Part shown: positions 1 through 11,370 of the stretch, one piece after another
Layout: the number at the start of each line of letters is the position of its first letter
How positions within the stretch are numbered: position 1 is the stretch's first letter
Assembly (NCBI GenBank): GCA_033961575.1
Contig: CM066735.1
Span: 91,643,449 to 91,707,448, forward strand
DNA from: Aselliscus stoliczkanus
Taxonomy: Eukaryota > Chordata > Mammalia > Chiroptera > Hipposideridae
Reading direction: 5' to 3'
Length of the DNA: 64,000 bases
The notes under the pieces: model-generated
Seen by the model: the letters and a program-made list of their open reading frames with translations, nothing else
The model's database searches: none
Told to the model about the DNA's origin: nothing
Made by a program: the position numbers and the translations under genes

Positions 1-1387
1 GAGAGGCAGCAGTGTATTCTCTGGGGCGGAGGGGAGGAAGCAGGAGTGTTGGGGGTTGTCTATGGAGGTGGTATGGGTGCAATGGGAGGTCATTAAGAGA
101 AGGACTTGAGGCTGAGGGGGGCGAAAGGCACTGGGGTGTTCTCCCAGGCATCCCAGTTAGGAGGCTGTGCCTTCATGCCCTAATTCAGAAATAAATAGCC
201 AGGCATCATGTCCCTTTTCTAGAACCAGCTGCCCCAATGGAGATGAACTACCCAGCACCTGGGAAGAGAGACAGCAGCCTCCCTGAGTGCCCAATTTAAC
301 CCGGGGAACAGGGAGAATCCCCTTTATAATAGGCAAAGTGCCTGGGAAGAAAGAAAAGCAGCTGAGATCGCAGCGAAAATTCTGTTGCTAATTCTGTCTC
401 AGGTATCATGCATAGAGAACAGGAACAACAGGGAGTGTTGTGAGTTTCTCCAAAGCCTAGGAATTCAATCTAAGCTCCCCCAGCTAGAGGCCTTGGCCCT
501 CTGGTTTGATGTGCACATTATAACAAGAATTTTCATTACAGTGAAGTAGGAATTTACAAGCTGCCAATGCGTATCTAAGAGTGTCAAGTGAGAAGCAATT
601 TCAGCACATACGTACACTTAAAGCTATTTCCAATGTCTTCCGGAAATAGAAACACCTATAAAAACTCAGTTTAAGATCACAAAAACCCTTTAAAAGCCCT
701 ACCTGGGATATTAGAGGCTCGTGCCCCTTCTGGATATGGCCAATTATATAACTCCCTCCACCGTAAATCACAATGAACAGAGTTGAGCAGATGAACCACA
801 CTCTTTTAACAGTAATGACAAAACATAAATTACCATAAAGACTTTCAATCCCCAAATTTCAAAGGGCTGCAATTTGATAGAACACGCTCGTCTCCTTTCC
901 CACCTGTTATTCACAAAACACATTTTAGAAACGCACAAGCTTTGACAATGGGGATTCCAATGGAAAAGCGAGTCCCTGCCCTCAAGCCATGGAGATGAAC
1001 AGGGCAGGGAACCCTGCACGTCTCTTCCAATTTTAAAAATCTATTCTAATTTTTGAAGAGAAGCTGGAATTCCTAAGGTTTTTAAAGAGTAAAATCTTTT
1101 GATTTTTAAGCGATGGCAACTAATTACAATTTCTATAAAAAGATAGTGGGATCAACAAGACATACCTGACGCCCAGTGTCTGGGGGGCAACGGGTGGTGA
1201 CCTCTGGAACTTCTGGTTCTTGGGTCCTTCCGCCTTCCTGTCCCCAGAACCTTGGAGACACATGGCCCCATCCAAACCCCACTCTCGCTCCTGGTGAGCC
1301 TCCCAGGGCTTCTCCTGGAAGCGTTCATGCTCCTCCTGTGGTGTGGGTTTCACTGGCCCAGCAGGTCTCAGGTTTTCCCCTTTATCG
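1..1387. other. Unassigned intergenic sequence
   Basis: I recognise no exon, RNA gene or repeat family here. Open frames are short and overlap on both strands without family resemblance. Confidence 0.5.
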
Positions 1388-1757
1388 TCATTTGCTCAGG
1401 CTGCCATTACAAACCACCACACACCTGGTGGTTTAAGCAACAGAAATGTATTTTCTTGCAGTTCTGGAATTCCAAGATCAAGGTGTCTACAGGGTGGGTT
1501 TCTCCTTGGCTTGCAGATTGCTCTTGCTGTGTCTTTATGTGGTCATCTCTCTGAGTGTGGGTGTCTCTTTGTGCGTCCTCATTTCTCTTGTAGAAGGATA
1601 GCAGTCAGGTTGGATTAGGACCCACATAGGAGCCTCATTTTAACTAATCACCCCTTTAATGGCTTTGTCTCCAAACACAGTCACATTCCGAGATACTGGG
1701 GGTTAGGGCTTCAACATATGAATCTTGGGGGGTGGGGAGAGACACAACTCGTCCATA
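1388..1757 (-). repeat. MaLR (MLT1-type) LTR, antisense
   Basis: The plus strand carries the reverse complement of the MaLR LTR 3' region: CTCAGGCTGCCATTAC, GGTGGTTTAAGCAACAGAAATG, a TTCTGGAATTCCAAGATCAAGG segment, then GGGGTTAGGGCTTCAACATATG near the other end. These landmarks occur in the order expected of MLT1/MST LTRs of the ancient non-autonomous ERVL-related MaLR group. No internal coding sequence accompanies it, so this is a solitary LTR. Confidence 0.75.
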
Positions 1758-2202
1758 AACACCTTTCACCTCAGTTAGCCCTGCCCCAATCATCAATTTC
1801 TCCCCAAAAGTGGGGTATTGGAAATATGGGCATGCCTAATCTGTTAACTTTCCAGAGAAGAATGTTTCCAAACCTAAAGCCAGATCACTCCCTCATTCCT
1901 TTGGACCACTGCCTGATCTCTTCAGAACTGTCTCAAACCCTCAGACAACTTCACACAGCCTCTTTCACCACCCACCTCCTCTACAGGTTTTGAATTTCCA
2001 AATAGAAGTCATTAGACTCCGATTTCATAACATCCTCTGTGGTCCTTGCCACCAAAAACCCCTCCCCATCCTGAAGGAGCACGTCACTCTTGTGGCTTGT
2101 TTTGGCCGAGAGGACGCAGTAGGAATGACGCTCATCTTGACAGTTCCTGCAACACCATGGTAATGAATGTGTGCGTTAGGTCCCACTGACTTTCTGTGTC
2201 TA
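1758..2202. other. Unassigned sequence
   Basis: Nothing recognised. Confidence 0.5.
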
Positions 2203-2330
2203 AAATACCACTCTGGATGGAGAGACCTGGTTCTCCCACTTCCTGGCTGTGTGATGCTGGTCCAACCAGTTAAGGAGTCCTCAGTGTTCTCATCCTGAAA
2301 ATGAGACTATCAGTACTCTCACTATTACAA
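2203..2330 (+). repeat. MIR SINE fragment
   Basis: It contains the MIR core signature in order: CACTTCCTGGCTGTGTGATGC, then a TTAAGGAGTCCTCAGTGTTCTCATC block and an AAATGAGA segment. MIR is an inactive tRNA-derived SINE common to all mammals. Confidence 0.7.
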
Positions 2331-2554
2331 CAAGAACAACTACTACTGCTAATAATCATAATTATTACGACAACTTTCTACTTCAAAGGATTGTGTTAAA
2401 ACACAATTTAGAAAAGAAATGAGAAAACGCTATAAACTGAAAAGTCAAAACATGACATTATTATTATTAAATGTCTTTTTGCCCATTTTGGATTCTCCTT
2501 CTCATTTCAGGATATAGCAATGTTTCTTATTTAACACAGGGGAAGGGGCATCCA

Positions 2555-2690
2555 CAGGAAGTTGAGCGACTTGGGTTTTAGTTTATCTCCACTAGTTATT
2601 GACTCTAAGCCTTGGGAAGATGACTTAATTTTCATGTGTCTCAGTTTTCCCAGAGGTTATAAGCAGTATTCTATGATTCTATGATAGAAA
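2555..2690 (+). repeat. MIR SINE fragment
   Basis: GACTTGGGTTTTAG, then CCTTGGGAAGATGACTTAATTTTC, CTCAGTTTTCC and a final TTCTATGATTCTATGA follow the MIR consensus in order and in the plus orientation. Confidence 0.65.
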
Positions 2691-3080
2691 ATGTTTTACA
2701 GAATAGCTTCTAGGTGTTAGGTACAGCTGCCCAATCACCTGAGATGCAAATGGCCATGGAAATGAGACAAAATTATTAAAATTGTCTTTATTAACTATAG
2801 TCATATCTACACTCCACAATCTTATACAGATAAAAAATATTAGAAGCTCTGTGAATGGAAATTTATTAAAGCACACCATTAGAGTTATATTGATATTTTA
2901 AATAATTAATTCACAATTTAGACTCAGGCACTATTATCCCAGTGGAACAAGTATGGTATTAATTATTAAATATAGTGGTTTTGTTTGCTCCAAATAAATG
3001 TTTCCTAAATATGATTAGTTTAAAAAACTACAAACATCTGATATGATAACTGTTTAAGTAGAGAATTATCTTTCTATTTA
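2691..3080. other. AT-rich unassigned sequence
   Basis: AT-rich with scattered short homopolymer runs. Nothing recognised. Confidence 0.5.
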
Positions 3081-3226
3081 TTTATTTATTTATTTAGCTG
3101 AGCCATCTTGCCACCTGTTGGCAGCTCAGCTTGGGCCCATGTGGGAATCGAACTGGCGACCCTTTTGCTCAGAGCTTGCATTCTTGAGCAAGTTCTTAAC
3201 CAACAGAGCCACTCGGCTAGCCCTGT
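3081..3226 (-). mobile_element. tRNA-derived SINE, head type B, short form
   Basis: On the minus strand it starts with a tRNA-like head (AGCCGAGTGGCTCTGTTGGTTAAGAAC, with B-box-like GTTCGATTCCCAC), followed by GAGCTGCCAACAGGTGGC and an (AAAT)n tail. It is flanked by CTTTCTATTT on both sides (about 3,070 and 3,229), a target-site duplication. It shares its body with the copy at 8,725 but differs from the tRNA-Ser-headed copies. Confidence 0.8.
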
Positions 3227-3895
3227 AGCTTTCTATTTTAAAATGTTACATTTGAGTGCCTTTAGATTTCAAACTATTCTTCCTCAAACTGAAACTTTAA
3301 AATTGTTGCTGATGTGAGAGAACTTAATTCAGCTCTTTGTCTGTTGGGCCCTGTGTCTTCCTGGGGGGGAAGAAAATGCATTCTTTTGAGAATATAAAGC
3401 TTGCTATGACCCTGCAGAGTTATGAATAATTTGTGCTATCCAAAAACAGTACTCAATTTGAAAATACCATTTTAAAGATATCATTGGTTGTTTGACTATC
3501 ATTTCCTGTTTCATATAAAAATTGGAAAACTAAAATAGCAAGTCTGTTCTCTTGGGACTTACATCCTCATTTTTTGATGTCTTCCTTCCAACTTGAAAAT
3601 GCTGTGTGTCACGTCACTTATTCGTGATATAAAATGAAAGTGAGCTACCAGCATGCTGTTTTGATAACTTTGCAGGGGAGGAGGCGGAAATATATGACAT
3701 CATTTGAAATTTTAAGGGTCACTCAGAGTTTCATTAAGCAACTGCTGTTGTCAGGTATCAGCCGTAAGTCATTATTTCCCATTCTCTTATTCCTTAATGA
3801 CTTTCTTCACTTTCAACCCTTCTAAATGGAGTGGTCAAGAGCTCCTCTAATGCAATTAAGTAAAAAGGTTAAAGAAAAAAAGTCACTGTAGGGCA
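3227..3895. other. Unassigned sequence
   Basis: Nothing recognised. Confidence 0.5.
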
Positions 3896-5520
3896 GGACT
3901 TCCAGAATGGTGTATTAAGTAGCTCAGCAGACCCTCTCTCTCTAGCAAAACAACAATTTAACTGGTAAAAATTATTTTAAGACAAACAAACAAACCAATA
4001 ATACTGTAAAGTCTCTGCAAATCATTTAAAGGACATACAGCAAATGGAGAAAAGTCATAAGAAAGTCTTTTAAATCTTAGTAAGAATGGTGAGAGTCTAT
4101 AGTATTTGAGCTACACCCTGATTCCTTACCTGCTGCACCCCAGGTCTGAATTACAGCAGTGCTGCACTGGGCCCTCTGCTTTGGGCAGGTACGATCCAGA
4201 AGATTGAGGCTCCCTCCTGCCGCACCTCTCAGTCTGAGGCTCTGGTTTCACCTACGGAGGGGCAGGCTTTTGCCTCCCTGTCCCATGTTGCAGACACTGT
4301 CTTCTGGACAGTACAGTCAAAAGGACTAGCCTCCCTTTCCCCCCTGCCCCACTTACTTGTAGGGTAGGAGCTGTACCCCAGATGAGAATACTGGAATCCC
4401 AGTCCCTCCCAGCTTGGCCCTGTGATTTGGCTGACAGTGTGGAGGTTCCATGCTACAAAAGGCAGAAGCCAAGAAAAACAGCCACAGCTCCACCCCCAGT
4501 ATACACCTGGAGAAAGAGGGTGTTTTTCACCCTGGAAAAGTGGGTCCCTGACCCCAGCACTGTACAGTGGTGCAGGCATTCTGCCTGTGGGACAGGCAGG
4601 TCATAAGGACAAAAAGCTCAGCAGATCTGCCAACGGGACTGATTATTTGGAAAAGAGTAGAGAACTCCTTACCTAAGAGTGTTGTCAAAAACAGTGCAGA
4701 CCTTGGTGGAAATTAAGAGGCAGGTAACTCTGATACAAGAAAAGCAGTGGAGCAGCCAGAAGTGTAATAGCGAGAAGCAGGAAAGAGACCACCAAGGAGA
4801 GACCTCCTAGGCTCACAGTCACCTCTGGGGGTCGGGAAATCTAAGTGGCACCACTGGTCCCCACCACACTCCCCAAGCAATCAGGGGAAGACATGGAGCT
4901 GACTTGAAAGCATCCCCCAAGTCTCAGACAGACTCAGCGATACAGGGAGGCCTCACGAACTCAAGGGACTTAAACACAAACACTGATTGAAAACTAAGTC
5001 ATTCTGACACAGGGTCAATTCCTAGGAAGCCAGGCTTTAAAATAATATCACAGTCACCTCTGGTGGTCTGGAGGCCTGTGTGCACGTCCAAGGCTGCATA
5101 CCTTCCCTGCACTCCCCCCAAAGGAGTGATCAGACAGGAGCAGTCAGAGAAGTCATAAGATATTAGAACATGGGACAAAACCCCTGAACCGTGACAGCAC
5201 CCTCAACACACACACATATATGCCACCATGAAGGGTTAAAACCTAACTGGCTAAGGGGGCTTAAGCACATCTTTGAACAAGAGGCTTATACCTATCCGAA
5301 GTGATTCCTAGGTGGCCAGACTAAAAGAGAAAGAGAAATAAGATGAGGGAAATCTGAGCAGGGCTCTCAGAGGCTGCACACTGCAGGGGACTAGACTTCC
5401 CAGGATTATTTCCGTCAAGTCACTAGACAAAGGAAACAATCCAGCAAATAACAACAATAATTACCACCCATGGGGGTGGTGTCAGTATCCAGAGTTGCTA
5501 CAAAATATTATCTAAAATGT
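3896..5520 (+). repeat. Probable 5' part of a decayed L1
   Basis: This stretch is less AT-rich than the ORF2 section that follows. It has the style of mammalian L1 5' UTRs: GGACTTCCAGAATGG near its start and a CCAGTATACACCTGGAGAAAG segment near 4,500. It leads into A-rich ORF1/ORF2-like sequence in the same orientation. I infer one element from about 3.9 to 9.7 kb; this part is the least certain. Confidence 0.4.
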
Positions 5521-7477
5521 TTAGTTTTCCACAAAAAATTGTAAGACATGCAAAGAAACAGAAACATATAATCCATATACAAGAGAAAAAGCAAACAATA
5601 GACAGTGTGTTTGGAGCGGTCCAGGTAGTGACCTTGTAGATAAAGACTTCACAACAGCTGTTATAAATATGTTCAAAGCACTAAAGAAAATCATACTTAA
5701 AGCACTAAAGAAAAGTATGGTCATAATGTCTCATGAAAAGAAAATATCAAGAAAGAGATAGAAATGATTATAAAGAGCCAAATAAAAATCCTGGAGTAAA
5801 AAAGTACAAACCAGAATGAAAAATTCATAGAGGGGTTTAACAATAAATTTGAGCTGGCAGAGAAATAAAAAGGAAAATCAGAAAATACTTTGAAACAAGT
5901 GAAAATGAAGACACAGCATACCAAAACTTATGGGATGCAGCAAAAGCAGTGCTTAGAGGAAATTTTATAGCTGTAAATGCCTATATTAAGAAAGAAGGAA
6001 GGTCTCAGATCAATAACCTAAGCCTCTAGCTTAAGACACTGGAAAAAGAAAAACAAACTAAACCTAAAGCACACAGAAGGAAGAAAATAATAAATTTTAG
6101 AGCGGGAATTTATAAAATAGAGAACAGAAAAAAACAATAGAGAAAAATCAATGAATCTAAAAGCTGATGATTTGAAAAGATTAACAAAATTGACAAACTC
6201 AGCAAAATTGACCAAGAAAGAAAGAGAGATGACTCAAATTATTAGAATTAGAAATGAAAGATGGGATGTCACTACTGATCTTACAAAGAATTTTAAGAGA
6301 ACACTATGAAAATTGTATGTAAGAAAGTAGGTAGCTTAGGTGAAATGGATAAATTCCTAAGAAAACACAAACTACAGAATCTAATTAAAGAAGCAGAAGA
6401 TCTAGATAGACATATATCAAGCAAAGAGATCAAATTAGTAATTCAAAAACTTCACTTAAAGGAAAACCCAAGTCCAAGTGGCTTCATGGAAAAATTCTAC
6501 CAAACACTCAAAGAAGAGATAATACCAATTATTCACAAGCTCTTCCAAAAAATAGAAGAGGAGGGAATTTTTTCCAATGCATCATCGGAGGCTACTATTA
6601 CCCAAAACTAGGCAAAGACATTACAAGAAAAGAATATTAAAAACCAATATCCCTTATGAATATAGACACAAAAATTCTCAACAAAATACCAGCAACTGAA
6701 TTCAGCAACAATAAAGAGGATTATACACCATGAGTGAGGTTCATACCAGCAATACAACATGAGATTGGTGCACATCTACTATTAATAGACTAAAATATCT
6801 ATATTAGAAAGGAAGAAAAACCTATCTCTATTTGCAGATGACATGATATTGTATATAGAAAATCTTAAGGAATTCACTTAAGAAACTATTAGAAATAATA
6901 AATAAGCTTAGCAAGGTTACAGGATACAGATGATTACACTTGTTCAAAACTCAATGTTCTTTCCATACACTAAGAATGAACGTTCCAAAACCAAAATTAA
7001 GGAAACAATTTTGTTTATAATAGCATCAAAAAGAATAAAATACTTAGGCATCAATTTAACAAAAGTAATGTACAACTTGCGCACTGAAAACTTATAAAAC
7101 ATTGTTGAAAGAAATTTAAAAAGATCTAAGTTAATGGATCAGAATGGTCTAAATCATGAATTGGAAGATGCAATATCAATAAGATGGCAATGTTCCCTGA
7201 ATTGATTTTATAGACCCAATGCAAGCCCTACTAAAATTTCAGTTTTTTTTTTTTTCCAGATGTTGATATGCTGAACCTAAAACTCATATGAAAATGCATT
7301 AGACCCAGAAAAGAAGTGATCTTGGAAAAGAGGATCACAGTTGGAGGACTCATATTTCTAGATTTAAAAAGTTGCCACAAAGCTGCAGTAATCAATACAG
7401 TGTGGTACAAACATAAGGATAACCACATAAATCAATGGGAAAGAACTGAGAATCTATAAATAAACCCTTACATTTAT
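5521..7477 (+). repeat. L1 retrotransposon, decayed ORF1/ORF2 region
   Basis: The plus strand reads as broken L1 coding sequence. Near 5,900 the frame gives a [13 protein letters not shown] string typical of the ORF2 region before the reverse transcriptase. At 6,306-6,611 a 101-codon remnant contains LKENPSPSGFMEKFYQTLKE, and near 6,830 LFADDMILYIENL is the reverse transcriptase active-site block (FADD). Stops and frameshifts are frequent, so nothing is coding now. The ORF1-like part appears fused directly to mid-ORF2, which suggests an internal deletion. Confidence 0.85.
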
Positions 7478-7491
7478 CAGCAATTGATTTT

Positions 7492-7961
7492 CTTTCTTTC
7501 TTTCTTTTTTTTAAAAAAGATTTTATCGGTGAATTGGGGGAGGGGAACAGCATTGGGGAACTGGGGAAGGGGAACAGTCAAGTTGCTGTCTTTTTGTTCT
7601 TCAGTCTAGTTGCAGAGGATGTTGCTTCACTGGCCCATGTTGGTATCATCATTGCGCTCTTCCCGGATGAGGCAGCTCGGTCGCCGGCCTCTGGATGGTC
7701 GGTCGCTCACCGCGGCTATTGGCAGCTCACACTGGCTGCCAGCTGCTCACGCTGGCTGCCGGCCACTCACTTGTAGCCTATGGCAGCCCACTGCAGCAGG
7801 GGCTGCAGCCTACACCATTGCTGGGGCTCACACAGCCCAGGTCCAGGTGGAGCTGTTCTTAGCTGTAGAGGGCAGTGTCACTGGCCCTCATATGTGGGAT
7901 CCGAACTGGGGTCGCTGGAATCCCCAAAGCAGCTCTTAACCAATGCACCACTCGGCCGGCC
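7492..7961 (-). mobile_element. tRNA-Ser-headed SINE, long form
   Basis: A full-length copy inserted into the L1. On the minus strand: tRNA-like head beginning GGCCGGCCGAGTGG, the GAGGGC...GCCCTC hairpin region, a body with CAGCCCCTGCTGCAGTGGGC, then a CT-rich tail with repeats of TTCCCC. Target-site duplication CAGCAATTGATTTT occurs at 7,478-7,491 and 7,962-7,975. The final AAAATCTTTT-like terminus is partly altered. Confidence 0.92.
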
Positions 7962-7975
7962 CAGCAATTGATTTT

Positions 7976-8242
7976 CAACAATAGTGGCAGTATAGTGCGG
8001 GAAAGCAGAGTTTTTTTCAACAAATGGCTCTGAGATAACTGTGTATCTTCATGTCAAAGAATGAATTTGGACCCCCTACTTCACACTATACACAAAAATT
8101 AACTCAAAATAGGTCAGAGACCTAAATGTAAGAGCTAAAACTATAAAACTCTTAGAAGAAAACATAGAAGTAATTTTTGTGATCTTGGGTTAGGTAAGCA
8201 CAAACAACAAAAGGAACAATAGATAAATTGGACTACGGCAAA
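7976..8242 (+). repeat. L1 continuation between SINE insertions
   Basis: Continues the same L1: TTCAACAAATGGC, then ACTCAAAATAGGTCAGAGACC and AACTATAAAACTCTTAGAAGAAAAC-like sequence, a familiar 3' ORF2 segment. The element resumes exactly after the duplicated target site. Confidence 0.85.
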
Positions 8243-8357
8243 TTTTTTTTTTTTTTTTTTTTGAGGGCCGTGTCACTGGTCCTCATATGTGGGACCCGAA
8301 CTGGGGCCACTGGCATCCCAAAACCAGCTCTTAACCACCATGCCACTCAGCTGGCCC
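8243..8357 (-). mobile_element. tRNA-Ser-headed SINE, short form
   Basis: Minus-strand copy with only the tRNA-like head plus the hairpin and poly(A). Target-site duplication TACGGCAAATTT / TATGGCAAATTT flanks it (8,234 and 8,358). It lies head to head with the copy at 8,386. Confidence 0.9.
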
Positions 8358-8385
8358 TATGGCAAATTTAAAAACTTGTGCATGG

Positions 8386-8557
8386 GGCCGGCCAAGTGGT
8401 GCGGTGGTTAAGCGCTGGCTTGGGAAGCCAGTGGCCCCGGTTCGGTCCCACATATGAGGGCCAGTGACACGGCCCTCAAAAATAAATAAATAAATAAATA
8501 AATAAACAAATAAATAAATAAAAATAAAAAAATGGCTTAAAAAAAAACAACCCAAAA
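8386..8557 (+). mobile_element. tRNA-Ser-headed SINE, short form with (AAAT)n tail
   Basis: Plus-strand copy: GGCCGGCCAAGTGG head, CTGGCTTGGGAAGCCAG anticodon arm, GGTTCGGTCCCAC B box, hairpin GAGGGCC...GGCCCTC, then a long tail of AAAT repeats. Target-site duplication AACTTGTGCATGG flanks it (about 8,373 and 8,558). Confidence 0.92.
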
Positions 8558-8570
8558 AACTTGTGCATGG

Positions 8571-8724
8571 AATGACATTATCATGAAAGTGAAAAGACAA
8601 CCTATAGAATAGGAGAAAATATTTTGCAAATCACATATAAGGTAAGGGACTTGTTTCAGAATACATAAAGAACTCTTGCAACTCAATAATTAAAAGACCA
8701 TAACCCAGTTAAAAAGTATTTGAA
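8571..8724 (+). repeat. L1 continuation
   Basis: Contains the L1 block with AGGAGAAAATATTTTGCAAA, CATATAAGG and ATACATAAAGAACTCTTGCA, in order with the flanking L1 pieces. Confidence 0.85.
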
Positions 8725-8877
8725 GGGCCGGCCGACTGACTCAGTTGGTTAAGAACTCACTCAAGAGTGTGAGCTGAGCTCAGAGCAACAGCAGTTCGAT
8801 GCCCAGCCTGAGCTGAGCTGCCAACAGGTGGCAGGACGGCTCAGCTAAAAAAAAAAAAAGAAAGAAAAAAAGAAAAG
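8725..8877 (+). mobile_element. tRNA-derived SINE, head type B, short form
   Basis: Begins GGGCCGGCCGACTGACTCAG, then TTGGTTAAGAACTCAC and CAACAGGTGGCAGGACGGC before an A-rich tail with G interruptions. Target-site duplication AAGTATTTGAA occurs at 8,714-8,724 and 8,878-8,888. Same subfamily as the copy at 3,081. Confidence 0.9.
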
Positions 8878-8888
8878 AAGTATTTGAA

Positions 8889-9722
8889 CAAAGTATTTGG
8901 GTAGAATTTTTTCCAAAGAAGATACATGAATGGCCCATAGGCTCATGAAAACCTGATCAATAGCATCAGTCATTAAGGAAATGCCAATCAAAACCACAAT
9001 GAGATACCATCTCACAGCCACTAGGATGACTCGAGTTGAAAATGCATACAAGTGATAGTGAGTAGATAGATACATTGGAGCCCTCCTATATTGCTAGTGG
9101 AAGTATAACATGGTGCAGCCACTGTGGAAAACAGTTTGGCAGTTCCTCAAAATGTTAAATATAGAATTACCATATGACCCAGGAATTCCACTCCTAGATA
9201 TAGAGCCAAAAAAAATAGAAAACATATGTCCACACAAAAACTTGTAATGAATACTCATAGCAGCATTATTCATAATAATTAAAAAGAGGAAACAACACAA
9301 ACGTCTGTCAACTGAGGAATGGATAAATAAGATGTGGTTTATATCTGAACAATGGAATATTATTTGGCAATAAAAAAGAATGAAGTACTGATAATATACA
9401 GCAACTTGGATGAACCTTGAAAACTTGTGCTAAGTAAAAGAAGCCAGCCACAAAAGACTACGTGTTGTATGAGTCCCTTTATATGAAATGTCCAGAAAAG
9501 GGAATCAAAAGAGACAGAAAGTAGATTAATGGGTGCCTAGGGCTGGGGTTTCGGGATAAGGAATGGGAGATGACTGCTAAAGGGTATAAGTTTTGTTTGA
9601 GGGACAAAAATGTTCTGAAAGTAGATTGTGGTGATGGATACACAATCCTGTGAATATACTAAAAAAAAATTCACTATATACATTAAATGTGTGAATATTA
9701 ATTATATCTCAATAAAACTATT
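8889..9722 (+). repeat. L1 3' end with poly(A) signal
   Basis: Carries the conserved end of L1 ORF2 and its 3' UTR: AATGAGATACCATCTCACA-like sequence, GCAGCCACTGTGGAAAACAG, CATATGACCCAGGAATTCCA, GGAATATTATTTGGCAATAA, and a final TATCTCAATAAAACTA with an A-rich end. No intact open frame remains. Confidence 0.9.
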
Positions 9723-11149
9723 TTTAAAATCAGTGTTATGTTTTCCTTGATGAAGAAAGAACTAATTGTCAATCTCCCAAGCAGTTTAAAACATTTTAAT
9801 ATCTTTTACTCAAGAAACATTCATACTAATGTAAAAACAGTATTTATTGTTCCAGAATAATCCTTCTTGGGGAAGGATGACTAGAGAGATTTTCCAGATA
9901 CATAGGATTAAAAACCAATGTGAACAGGTGGCTCAAATTTAGTCCCATTGAGTGCTACCATGCAGACAGCAAAAAGGGTTTCTGGAAAACAATAAATTAG
10001 AAGAAAATACCCTATTTGTCTTAAAAATAACACAATTACCAGGAGGCCACAGGTTTATATTTGGAGGGCTCATTTTACATTACCAGCTTTTGCCATGAAA
10101 TGAAATCTCTTTCAACTAAAAATTCTGGCAGATTTTTTTTTTCCTTGTGGGGATTTAAAAATTTTATTCACACGCTTTTTAAAAAGAGCGAAACATCTTT
10201 GTAAATATGATCTGTTTCTCATACTTTCCAGTGGCTGATTATATCCACATTTTTAAGCAGATGGTGGTTGAGGATACTAACAAAAAGAAAACACATTTTA
10301 ATTTCCTTTATTAAGTCAATGTAGGAAGATAATCTGAGGGTGATTAAATTAGAGAACTTCAATAACTCATTCCTTACCAAAGATGTGGTCAAAATCACAA
10401 AGCTATTTATGTGTGACAGTGGAAATTGAGTGGTCAGAGGACAGGAAAAAAGGCTGATTTTCTTTAGTAACAGAGAAGAAGCAGTGATGTTGTTGAGACA
10501 CCACATCTCCCCTCTCACTCTAGAAATAGTTCCAGATAAAAAGTTGAAATTGCCAAGAGCCGTGGTGCTTTGTACACACACAAGAGACAGAAAACCTTAG
10601 CAGGGGGTGAGATCCAACACAGTGCACTTAGCACTTTCTCAGGTTACAGTGGAAGAAAACATTAAAGGTTTACTTGATTTACCGCCCCTCTCAGAAGGAC
10701 ACCACATGTGTGATGTGACCAGTAAACGTGACCTGCCACTCTCGTTCAGAGCAAAGATACCATAACCTCTTCTTCAAGAGGCTTTTCCCCTTTATTACAT
10801 TTTCTTGCTCAGTTCTGGAAATATATATATATATATAATTTTTATTTTATTTTATTTTTTACCAGGACAAGGAGAATAAGTCTTTTGAACTGTCAAAAAG
10901 GATGATGCCTTCTAGTCTTCAAGGTACGAGTGACATTTGCTTCACCCCAGGAATGTAAACCAGCCAGACAGTAATTTTTTCTATATGGATGCAGGAGTGA
11001 TGTTAGCATCCCCTGACCTTTGTCAAATCTGCTCAGAGTGATAGCAGTTCACTGAGGAAACTATGAGTGGATGTATATTTATGTATTCTTTCAACAAACA
11101 TCTGTTGGGTAATTATTATATTCTAACCATAGAATAAATCTAATATGAT
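9723..11149. other. Unassigned AT-rich sequence
   Basis: A short (AT)n run is at 10,820-10,837. A 120-codon open frame on the minus strand (10,219-10,581) has no family resemblance and I regard it as chance. No repeat family recognised. Confidence 0.5.
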
Positions 11150-11370
11150 CCCAAACTGCATCTGGTCTAGTCTGCCTGGGTTTAAATTTTTGCTCTTACA
11201 TTTATTCGCAAGCTACTTAACATCTCGGTGCCCAGGTTCCTTGTCTGCAAATAGGGACAATATTAATATCTACTCCACAGACTTCTTTATGAGGTATTAA
11301 GGGGTAAATACATATGAAGTATTTAGAACAGGGCCTGGCACATATTCAGCAGTATATAAGTGGTAATGTT
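11150..11370 (+). repeat. MIR SINE, nearly full length
   Basis: TCTGCCTGGGTTTAAATTT, then CAAGCTACTTAACATCTCGG, CCTTGTCTGCAAATAGGGAC and AACAGGGCCTGGCACATATT follow the MIR consensus through to its 3' region. Confidence 0.8.

Noticed and set aside
6306..6611. A 101-codon frame that could be taken for a gene
   Set aside because: It is an L1 ORF2 remnant with stops and frameshifts on both sides.
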